A stretch of DNA of 64,000 nucleotides from Candidatus Cloacimonadota bacterium (lineage in GTDB: Bacteria; Cloacimonadota; Cloacimonadia; Cloacimonadales; JAIOQZ01), in the NCBI GenBank assembly GCA_021108395.1, contig JAIOQZ010000027.1:1-64000 (forward strand), in the 5' to 3' direction. Under the pieces are notes generated by a model. It saw only the letters and a program-made list of their open reading frames with translations. It had not been told where the DNA came from and made no database searches. Both the position numbers and the translations under genes were made by a program. This document shows, in pieces, positions 17,131-24,391 of this stretch. Position 1 is the first letter of the stretch, and each line of letters begins with the position of its first letter.

Positions 17131-18012
17131 CTACAGCCGCAACTCTCTCAGTTTCTGCAAATACGCCAACGCCGACTCGCGCAGCTTGTCGAGAGGAGTC
17201 TGTTCATCCAGCGCTCGACGCGCAGCCAGCCGTCCCACCTCGATAAACCGCTCATACTCGTTAAAATCAGCCTCGTCGAGGTCATCCACATGCGCATTCA
17301 CCACCAGGTCAACATCAGCCGAGAACAGCGCTTTGGAGGCCAGATAGTACTGGTTGTTGGCGGTCCATTCGAGGGCGACATGCACGAGACTACGCTTGCC
17401 GCTGCCCAGATTAGCCTCGGAGCCGAGGTCGAGGGTGACGGGATTGTGCGGCACGGGCGGCAGCACATTGACAGCGATGGTGAGCAGGTCTTGATCGAAC
17501 AGGCCGCTGAATTCGATGGGTATCGGGTGCTCGGTGCAACCGTCAACCAGTTCGTAGTCATTCCACACGAAGGGCGCCAGGATGAGTGGCATCGAGCTGC
17601 TGGCGCGCATTGCCCAGGACAATCTGCCGCGATCGATGATGACGGTGCGGCGGCGACGCATGTCATATGCGATGGCGACAAACCCGATGCGCAGGTCTTC
17701 GATCTTCACCTTGCCGGTTACATCGTCGAGCCATTCGATGATGTTACGTCCGCTCATCAACCCCTTGAGCCTCCAGTCGAGGTCGAGCATCGAAAAGATG
17801 TCGCGTGTACTGAGATTGTCGAGCATTCTGTGCATTTCACGAGGCGAGAAGCCGCAGGCATACATTCCACCCACAACGGCGCCCATGCTCGTACCGACGA
17901 TGGCGCGAATGTCATATTCCTCGCGCAGCACATCGATAGCGCCAATGTGGGCGAGGCCGCGAGCGGCCCCGCCACCCAGCACGAGTTTACACGGTTTCTT
18001 CTTAATCCTCAT
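17131..18012 (-). CDS. patatin-like phospholipase
   Basis: The protein has 293 residues from the ATG complementing 18010-18012; a TTG at 18021 is an alternative, and either way the start overlaps the end of the RND pump gene. The oxyanion loop is 'LGGGAARGLAHIG' and the nucleophile Ser is in 'GTSMG' near residue 40. The catalytic Asp should be in 'ELVDGCTEHPIP'; here the usual DGG/DGA reads DGC. Patatins are Ser-Asp lipid hydrolases, often membrane-associated. Its place as the last gene of an efflux operon under TetR control suggests a link to envelope remodelling or detoxification, which is an inference. Confidence 0.9.
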   Translation of the reverse strand: MRIKKKPCKLVLGGGAARGLAHIGAIDVLREEYDIRAIVGTSMGAVVGGMYACGFSPREMHRMLDNLSTRDIFSMLDLDWRLKGLMSGRNIIEWLDDVTGKVKIEDLRIGFVAIAYDMRRRRTVIIDRGRLSWAMRASSSMPLILAPFVWNDYELVDGCTEHPIPIEFSGLFDQDLLTIAVNVLPPVPHNPVTLDLGSEANLGSGKRSLVHVALEWTANNQYYLASKALFSADVDLVVNAHVDDLDEADFNEYERFIEVGRLAARRALDEQTPLDKLRESALAYLQKLRELRL

Positions 18013-21000
18013 TGTTCTCAAGTAACGCCAGGCCGGGCATCTCGGTCAGTGGCTCCTTCGAACGATGCGTGGTGAGCAGATAGAATGTCGGTATCACCAC
18101 CAGCGTTAGCACCATCGAGACCATAATGCCGCCGATGCTAACCACGCCCATCGGCTGACGCATCTCGGAGCCGGCGCTGCCGATGCCAATCGCCATTGGC
18201 AGCATGCCCAGCATGATGGCCAGCGATGACATGACGATGGGGCGAAGCTTGGTGGGACAGGCGATGAGCAATGCCTCACGCGGGCCCCTGCCCTCGCGCC
18301 GCAGTTTATTGGTGTAGTCCAACATGAGGATAGCGTTGTTCACCACGATGCCCACCAGCATGATAATCGACATCATGGCGATGAGATTGAGGGTGGTGCC
18401 GGTGACCCAGCAGGCGCCAAACACGCCGATTAGCGCCAGCGGCAGCGTGGTGAGGATGAGCAGCGGCTGAGTGAAGCTTTCGAGGATGGCCGCCAGCAGC
18501 ATATAGGTGAGAATGATGGCCAGGATGAACGTGCGCGCCATGTCGATGACGGTCTCCTGCATCATCTCGGCGTCACCGCCCCACTTGACGTTATATCCGG
18601 CGGGCATGTCAATCTCATCGACCACGGCATCCAGCTCGTTCACCACCTCGCCCAGCGGTACGCTCGGCGTGGTTTCGCCGGTGAAGGAGATGGTGAGATA
18701 CTTGTCGCGGTGGATGATTTTGTTCACGCCGGAGGTAAAGACCACATCGGCGAGCTGCGACATGCGATAGGTGCCGGTTGGCGTCACCACCGGCAGCGCG
18801 GCAATCTTGCCCGGCGAGTCGGTCGAGGCTTCGGTGAGCACGACGCGCAGGTCATACTCCTCGCCGCCTTCGCGGTATTGCGTGGTCACCAGTCCCTCCA
18901 CCGAGGCGCGCAGCGTCATGGCGAGGTCCAGTGGCATCGCGCCCACTTCGGCCAGCTTGACGCGATTGGGCAGCAGCACAATCTCTGGCCGCCCGGCGCG
19001 GGTGGAGGAGGTGAAGTTGACCAGTCCGTTGATGCGTTGCGACTTCTCCATAATCTGCTCGCTTATCTGCACGAGCGTCTCCATGTCCTGGCCGTTGAGA
19101 AACATCTCGATGGGGGCCTCTCCCCCGCCGCTCGAGTTGCGAACGCTGACGCGGATAGCGGCGTTGGGAATGTCGGACAGCTCGGTGATGAGGATGCCCG
19201 CCAACGCGCTGGTGCTCATCTCGCGCTCGTCCACATCCACCAGCTTCACGTCGGCGCGTCCCAAGTTGCTGCCCTTGTCGAGGTCGCCCAGCGAGCCGAC
19301 GGTGGTCAGGAAGTGGCGCACCTCTGGATGCTGCGTCACCCGCCCTTCGATCTCCTCCATCAAAGCCATTGTCTCATCCAGCGAGTAACCCACGGGCAGC
19401 TCGACCTCGATGCCGATGTTGCCCTGGTCGAGCATCGGCATGAACTCGAAGCCGACGCGGCCAGTGGCCACGAGTCCCAGCGCAAACGCCAGGAGCGCCA
19501 ACGAGACAACCAGCACCAACGACAGATACCAGCGACTTTTGGACAAGCCCCACAGCAGCATCTGGTATCCCCTGTCAAAGCGGTCGAACACGCGGTCGAA
19601 GGCATGGCCGACGCGGCCTTTCTTCATCTTGCGGGGCAGGAAACGGCTGGCCAGCATGGGCGTGAGCGTGAAGCTGACGAGCAGCGAGAATATGGTGGCG
19701 TAGGTGACGGTGAGCGCGAACTCACGGAAGAACGCGCCAACCATCGAGGTCATGGACGCGATGGGCAAAAACACCACGATATTGGTCATGGTCGAGGCGA
19801 TAACCGCCACGGCTATCTCGCTCGTGCCTTTGCCGGCCGCCTCATGCCGTTCCATGCCCTGCCGCTTGAAGCGGAATATGTTTTCGAGCACCACCACCGA
19901 GTTCGTCACCAGAATTCCCACGGAAGTGGACAGCCCCATGAGGGTGAGGATGTTGAGCGAGAAGCCCGAAATCTGCATGAACAGGAAGGTGGCGATGATG
20001 GAGGTGGGCATGGCCACCGCCACGATGAGCGTCGAGCGTATGTCGTGCAGGAAGAACATCAGAATGATGCCGGTGAAAATGATTCCCAGCAAGATGTTGG
20101 TGAGTGTATCGTCCACCGAACTCTTGATGAACACCGATTCGTCGTCGATGATTACGATGGTGGTACCCTCCGGCAGGCCGTCGCGGATCTCCGGCAGCGA
20201 GCGCGCTACCTGGCGCGCCACATCCACGGCGTTACCGTCGGCGCTCTTGATGAGCGATATGCGCACCACGCTCGTCTCTTTGTGCTTGTCGATATTGTTG
20301 TAGTAAGTGGTGCGCTCGGTGACACGGGCGCCGGTATCGAGAACGCCGGCCAGTTCGCCCAGCCGCTTGGGGCCAAAGGCCGTGGGCACCTCAGTGTTGC
20401 GGATGGCCTCGATACCATCATACTCGCCCTGAAAGCGCACGGTGTATTCCTGATCGGCCTGCTCGAAGCTGCCGCCGGGGACGTTGGCGTTCTGCGCCGC
20501 CAGAATCCCGGCAAGCTGTGGCAGACTGATGGCGTGGGAATAGACGACGCGGTCATCCAGCTCGACGCGAATCTCACGCTCCTCGCCACCACTGATGTTG
20601 ACCATCGCCACGCCCTCGATTTGGGCAAAGCGGTCGCGCAAATGGCGCTCGGCGAACTCGCGCAGCATTCGGGGGTCGTCGCTGCCGGTGAACACAAGCT
20701 GCATGATGGGAAACGCGCCGGTCTCGAACTTGCTGATGACAGGCAGTTCGGCATCGCTGGGAAGCTGATTGAGAATGGCGTCAATCTTGTCCTTCACTTC
20801 CTGGTTGGCAATGTCGATGTCCTTGCCCATCTCAAACTTGATGAAAATGAGGCCGACCGACTCCATCGAGTAGGACTGCACCCAGTCGATGCGGCTCACC
20901 GTTGACACGGCGTCCTCGATCTTCTGGGCAATCTGGGTTTCCACCTCGGCGGGGCTTGCCCCCGGATAGATAACCTGGATGGTGACGAAAGGAACATCCA

Positions 21001-21118
21001 CTTCGGGCATCATGTTGAGAGCGAGCGAGAAATATGCCAGCCCTCCAAAAACGAGAAACACCAGGATGAGCATAGTAATCATCACCGGGCGTTCGATTGA
21101 AAGATTCGATAGGAACAT
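18002..21118 (-). CDS. RND-family efflux pump, inner-membrane transporter
   Basis: The 1038-residue length, twelve expected helices and two large periplasmic loops match the AcrB/MexB hydrophobe-amphiphile efflux family. Signatures include 'MLILVFLVFGGLAYF' as the first helix, 'VEIQVIYPGAS'-like 'TIQVIYPGASPAEVETQI', 'ISLPQLAGILAAQN', the helix 4 stretch 'LMGLSTSVGILVTNSVVVLENI' and the C-terminal half repeat 'IMLVGIVVNNAILMLDYTNKLRREG'. Helix 4 lacks the classic double Asp of AcrB, having 'GILVTNS', so proton coupling may differ or another substrate class applies. It pairs with the HlyD adaptor 11 nt upstream and TolC further upstream. Confidence 0.95.
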   Translation of the reverse strand: MFLSNLSIERPVMITMLILVFLVFGGLAYFSLALNMMPEVDVPFVTIQVIYPGASPAEVETQIAQKIEDAVSTVSRIDWVQSYSMESVGLIFIKFEMGKDIDIANQEVKDKIDAILNQLPSDAELPVISKFETGAFPIMQLVFTGSDDPRMLREFAERHLRDRFAQIEGVAMVNISGGEEREIRVELDDRVVYSHAISLPQLAGILAAQNANVPGGSFEQADQEYTVRFQGEYDGIEAIRNTEVPTAFGPKRLGELAGVLDTGARVTERTTYYNNIDKHKETSVVRISLIKSADGNAVDVARQVARSLPEIRDGLPEGTTIVIIDDESVFIKSSVDDTLTNILLGIIFTGIILMFFLHDIRSTLIVAVAMPTSIIATFLFMQISGFSLNILTLMGLSTSVGILVTNSVVVLENIFRFKRQGMERHEAAGKGTSEIAVAVIASTMTNIVVFLPIASMTSMVGAFFREFALTVTYATIFSLLVSFTLTPMLASRFLPRKMKKGRVGHAFDRVFDRFDRGYQMLLWGLSKSRWYLSLVLVVSLALLAFALGLVATGRVGFEFMPMLDQGNIGIEVELPVGYSLDETMALMEEIEGRVTQHPEVRHFLTTVGSLGDLDKGSNLGRADVKLVDVDEREMSTSALAGILITELSDIPNAAIRVSVRNSSGGGEAPIEMFLNGQDMETLVQISEQIMEKSQRINGLVNFTSSTRAGRPEIVLLPNRVKLAEVGAMPLDLAMTLRASVEGLVTTQYREGGEEYDLRVVLTEASTDSPGKIAALPVVTPTGTYRMSQLADVVFTSGVNKIIHRDKYLTISFTGETTPSVPLGEVVNELDAVVDEIDMPAGYNVKWGGDAEMMQETVIDMARTFILAIILTYMLLAAILESFTQPLLILTTLPLALIGVFGACWVTGTTLNLIAMMSIIMLVGIVVNNAILMLDYTNKLRREGRGPREALLIACPTKLRPIVMSSLAIMLGMLPMAIGIGSAGSEMRQPMGVVSIGGIMVSMVLTLVVIPTFYLLTTHRSKEPLTEMPGLALLENNED

Positions 21119-21129
21119 ATGGCGCTCCC

Positions 21130-22152
21130 TCAGCTCTGTATCTTCAGCTTGGCGCCGTCTTTAATGAGATTCAAACCGGTCGTGAGAATGCTGTCGCCTG
21201 CCTGCAAACCCGCTGTCACTTCCAGGTTCAAATCGCTCTGGCGGCCTACTTCGATGTAACGTTTGGCCGCGTTGCCGCCTTCTGCCACAAACACATAGGT
21301 TCCGGTTTCGTCTGTGCGGGTGAGCTTGCGGGGAACCACAATCGCGCTGTCGTTGCGATATGCTTCGACACTCACCTGAGCGGTCATGCCGCTGCGGAAC
21401 ACACGGTCGGGATTAGCGAGCACGATATCGACGCCGAAGCCCTGCATATCGCGGTTGAGGTCGTAGGCCACCTGCGAGATGCGGCCCGTGAAGATGTGCT
21501 CCTGCCATGTGGCGGTGACATCCTGTCCCCGCTGGATCATGCCGATGTCGGCTTCGGGCACGAAAACCCTGGTGCGCATGCGATCTACCTGCGAGATGGT
21601 GAACAGCGGGTCGTCGGGGGCCACGCTGTCGCCCAGCCGCACGTTCATGGCGGTGACGATGCCACTGAACGGCGCCTGGGGTTTGACCATCTTGCCGGCG
21701 GCGACAAAGCCTGCCTCGGCCAGCTCGAAGCCGGTGCGAGTGTTGTCCATTTCCAGCTCGCTGATACCGCCCACCTCATAGAGCGAGCGCATCTTTTCGT
21801 ATGTCTTGCGGGCGTTCTCATAGGCGGCGCGCGCCTGCGTGTATTGCGAGGCGGGGTTGTCTTCGGCGAACTCGACGAGTACCTGGTCGCGCTGCACTCT
21901 GTCACCCACGCGGGCGTGAACGACCTGCACCTTGCCGCCAATCATGCTGCCCTGCACTGTGCGCCGAATGCCCTCGAGCCTGGCGGTGTAGGTAAGTTGC
22001 TGCACGAACGGTTGCGGCTGCAATAGTTGCACCGTTACAGGCACCCCCTGCTCGCGGTGTATCTGGTCCATGTTCTTTGTCTCGACTTCCTCGCGCCCAC
22101 CGCAGGCGGCCAGCAACAGCACGAGCGCCACAAACATCACTGTATTTCGCAT
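21130..22152 (-). CDS. RND efflux periplasmic adaptor (HlyD/MFP family) lipoprotein
   Basis: The chain has 340 residues from the ATG complementing 22150-22152, which has AAGGAGC with ideal spacing; a slightly upstream ATG overlaps the tolC stop. The lipobox is 'LVLLLAACGG' with Cys17. The order is typical of AcrA-like adaptors: 'VQGSMIGGKVQVVHARVGDRVQRDQVLVEF' (lipoyl half), a short coiled hairpin (ARAAYENARKTYEKMRSLYEVGGISELEMDNTR, read in parts), 'APFSGIVTAMNVRLGDSVAPDDPLFTI' (second lipoyl half) and a beta-barrel. It links the inner-membrane pump to TolC. Confidence 0.95.
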   Translation of the reverse strand: MRNTVMFVALVLLLAACGGREEVETKNMDQIHREQGVPVTVQLLQPQPFVQQLTYTARLEGIRRTVQGSMIGGKVQVVHARVGDRVQRDQVLVEFAEDNPASQYTQARAAYENARKTYEKMRSLYEVGGISELEMDNTRTGFELAEAGFVAAGKMVKPQAPFSGIVTAMNVRLGDSVAPDDPLFTISQVDRMRTRVFVPEADIGMIQRGQDVTATWQEHIFTGRISQVAYDLNRDMQGFGVDIVLANPDRVFRSGMTAQVSVEAYRNDSAIVVPRKLTRTDETGTYVFVAEGGNAAKRYIEVGRQSDLNLEVTAGLQAGDSILTTGLNLIKDGAKLKIQS

Positions 22153-22172
22153 CGTCAGCTCCTTATATTGCA

Positions 22173-23585
22173 TTATAGAGTTCTCCCCAAAGATTTTTGC
22201 AGCGCTTCCCAGCTCATGATGGCGCGATAGACCGACTGTAGATACTGCAACCGTGTGGATTTGTACAGCATCTGGGCGTCGAGCACCTCGAGCTGGATGC
22301 CCACATTGTTCTCGAACCGCGCCTCGGCGATAGTCAATCCCTTTTGGGCCAGGGCGATGTTGTTTTCCTGCGTGGCCACGTTCTCGAGGTCGTGCTGAAG
22401 CTGTTGCCACGAGTTGCGCACGTCCAGCTCGATCATCTCCTGCAACTCGCGCAGATCCAGGCGGGACTTGTTCAGTTCATGGCGGGCGCCGGCGCGCTTG
22501 GCTGTGTTCGACATGCCGGTAAACAGCGGCATCTGGAAGCCGATGCCCACCTGCCACATATCGCCAAAGTCGTCTGCCTCGATGCTGAAATCGCTGGACG
22601 CGGTAAACTTGCTGTACATCGCCGAGATAGCGATGTTGGGCAGATAGTTGCCCCGCTCGGTGTGATACAGCACCTCGTTGATGTCCACCTGCACAGACGC
22701 CAGCTCGAGCTCGGTGCGATTGGCCAGGCCTTCGGCGATGGCAGCCTCCAGCGCGAGATGCTCGACAGCCGGCATGGCAATCTCGCCTTCGAGCGTCAGC
22801 TCGCCTTCTTCCCAGCCAATCTGGTCACGAAGGCGCTCCATCACCAGCCTGTAGTTGTTCTCTACGTCGGTAAGCTCAGGACGCATCTTGGCCACCTCGA
22901 GCTCGGCGCGAAGGCGGTCGTATTCGGAAACGACGCCCTGGGCGAACATCTGCTGCACCAGGTCATAGTGCCGTTGCGCCGTATCGAGAGCCTCGCGCTG
23001 TATATCGACCACACGTCGGGTCAGCAGCGCGGCATAGAACAGGTCGGTGGTCTCGAAGACGACCTGCTGTTCGAGAACGAAATAGCTTCTGCGCGTTAGT
23101 GTCTTGACCTTGGCCACCACGCGCAGCCCGTTGATGAGCCTGCCACCCATGAAAACAACCTGGTCGAGCTTGAGTTGCGCCGCCAATGACGCCTCCTCCT
23201 GCTCGCTCGCAGGGGTCAGCCCACCCAGTGCGTCGTCCAGGAAACCGGCGATGGCCTGGTCGTTGCTCATCAGCAGCGTGTCGTTCAGCCCGTGCGGCTG
23301 CGCCAGGTCGTCGGAGTTATAGAGCATGTCGGTGACGGACGGCAGAACCGGCACGGCGGAATCGGGCAGCCAGGTCTTGCTGAGCTGATAGCTGCCTGCG
23401 AAGCTGATCTGCGGAAACAGGCTGCCGCGTACGTTGCGGTATTCGGCATCGATGGCCGCTATGTTTTCTCGCGCCTTCTGTAGAGCGCGGTTGTGCTGCC
23501 GAGCGCGTTCAACCGCCTCCTCCAACGTCAATGCAGACATCAGCAGCGGCAGAATGAGCAGCAGCGTAAGCAGTCGAAATCTCAT
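22173..23585 (-). CDS. TolC-family outer-membrane efflux protein
   Basis: The 470-residue protein begins with a signal peptide (LLTLLLILPLLMSALTLEEAV) and has the long amphipathic helices of OEP/TolC proteins: 'ARQHNRALQKARENIAAIDAEYRNVRGSLFPQISFAGSY' and, in the second half, 'LELASVQVDINEVLYHTERGNYLPNIAIS' (read in parts). It forms a trimeric channel across the outer membrane and periplasm. Its start overlaps the tetR stop by 4 nt (ATGA), and its stop is about 20 nt from the adaptor start. Confidence 0.95.
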   Translation of the reverse strand: MRFRLLTLLLILPLLMSALTLEEAVERARQHNRALQKARENIAAIDAEYRNVRGSLFPQISFAGSYQLSKTWLPDSAVPVLPSVTDMLYNSDDLAQPHGLNDTLLMSNDQAIAGFLDDALGGLTPASEQEEASLAAQLKLDQVVFMGGRLINGLRVVAKVKTLTRRSYFVLEQQVVFETTDLFYAALLTRRVVDIQREALDTAQRHYDLVQQMFAQGVVSEYDRLRAELEVAKMRPELTDVENNYRLVMERLRDQIGWEEGELTLEGEIAMPAVEHLALEAAIAEGLANRTELELASVQVDINEVLYHTERGNYLPNIAISAMYSKFTASSDFSIEADDFGDMWQVGIGFQMPLFTGMSNTAKRAGARHELNKSRLDLRELQEMIELDVRNSWQQLQHDLENVATQENNIALAQKGLTIAEARFENNVGIQLEVLDAQMLYKSTRLQYLQSVYRAIMSWEALQKSLGRTL

Positions 23586-24205
23586 CGAACCTCCCCAATA
23601 AGCATACCGTGTAACAATAAATCGACAATCAGTTCGTAGTCGGTGACGAAGCGGGCGATGCTCTCGGGCGACAGGTCGAAGTCGGTGCGCTTGCAGCCGG
23701 AATCGTGCATCCAGAAATGCAGCCAGCGATGCAGCACCTCAGTCACGAGGGCTGCGTCGAGCTCGGCGCGGATGACGCCCTGGCTCTGTCCGCTCTCGAT
23801 CAACTGCTGAAATGTGAGAAGCAGACGATCGTGATAACGTTGCTTGAACGCCATAATCTTCTGCTGAAAGATGTCGCACTCGCCGGAGAACACATCCATC
23901 AACAACGGTGCGCTCTCGCTCAACAGCTTCACCGGCTTGATGAAGAGCAGGCGCAGCTTTTCCCGCACATCCTTCTCTTGGCGCAATTGCTCTTCGAGAC
24001 GCCGAAAAGTGGTCTCGGCCTGATTGCCCAGGATTTCGACGTAGATGTCTTCCTTCGAGTCGAAGTAGTAGTAGATGGTACCCTTGCCCAGTCCCGCTTC
24101 CTTCGCAATATCGGCGATGGAAGTCTTGTGATAGCCGTATTTCTTGAAGACCTCCAGCGCGGCCTGCGCAATGCGTTCTTTCTTGTCTATCTGTGTGGTT
24201 TCCAT
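23582..24205 (-). CDS. TetR/AcrR-family transcriptional repressor
   Basis: The protein has 207 residues from the ATG complementing 24203-24205, preceded by GGAGGG; the longer frame runs into the promoter and operator region. The N-terminal HTH is 'RIAQAALEVFKKYGYHKTSIADIAKEAGLGKGTIYYYF' (read in parts), the most conserved part of the TetR family. The rest is an all-helical ligand domain with Cys in 'HDSGCKRTDF'. It heads the efflux operon and its stop overlaps the tolC start, so it is cotranscribed with what it presumably represses. A palindrome over the promoter at 24269-24295 is its likely binding site. Confidence 0.93.
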   Translation of the reverse strand: METTQIDKKERIAQAALEVFKKYGYHKTSIADIAKEAGLGKGTIYYYFDSKEDIYVEILGNQAETTFRRLEEQLRQEKDVREKLRLLFIKPVKLLSESAPLLMDVFSGECDIFQQKIMAFKQRYHDRLLLTFQQLIESGQSQGVIRAELDAALVTEVLHRWLHFWMHDSGCKRTDFDLSPESIARFVTDYELIVDLLLHGMLIGEVR

Positions 24206-24268
24206 CAGCCCTCCATATGCACTCGCTGTGTTTCTTGCGTGCGCACATACCATGTTCCAATCATTCAC

Positions 24269-24303
24269 TTCGACCATTATTCTATTTTAGTCGAATATGT
24301 CAA
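24269..24303 (-). promoter_or_regulatory. promoter and TetR operator of the efflux operon
   Basis: On the minus strand TTGACA (24298-24303) and AATAAT (24276-24281) are 16 nt apart, a strong sigma70-like promoter. TTCGAC and GTCGAA arms (24269-24274 and 24290-24295), 15 nt apart, form a 6+6 palindrome covering the -10 box and spacer. This is the classic place for an autorepressor operator, and the next gene is tetR. Binding itself is inferred. Confidence 0.7.
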
Positions 24304-24344
24304 GAAAATGTTGCGCCACTCGCTCCGCGCAAAAGCTTTCTCCA

Positions 24345-24373
24345 ACAAAAAAGCCCCCGCAAATGCAGGGGCT
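24345..24373 (-). terminator. intrinsic terminator of the lipoprotein gene
   Basis: On the minus strand AGCCCCTGC, loop ATTT and GCGGGGGCT form a 9-bp stem (one T-G pair) followed directly by six T. It begins about 20 nt after the stop codon at 24392. Confidence 0.92.
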
Positions 24374-24391
24374 GTGCTGTCTATTGGTTGG

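Noticed and set aside
18710-20905. A 731-residue open frame on the plus strand inside the RND pump gene
   Set aside because: It runs antisense to a clear 1038-residue RND transporter, is rich in His/Asp/Gly as antisense GC-rich frames are, and has no domain or ribosome site.
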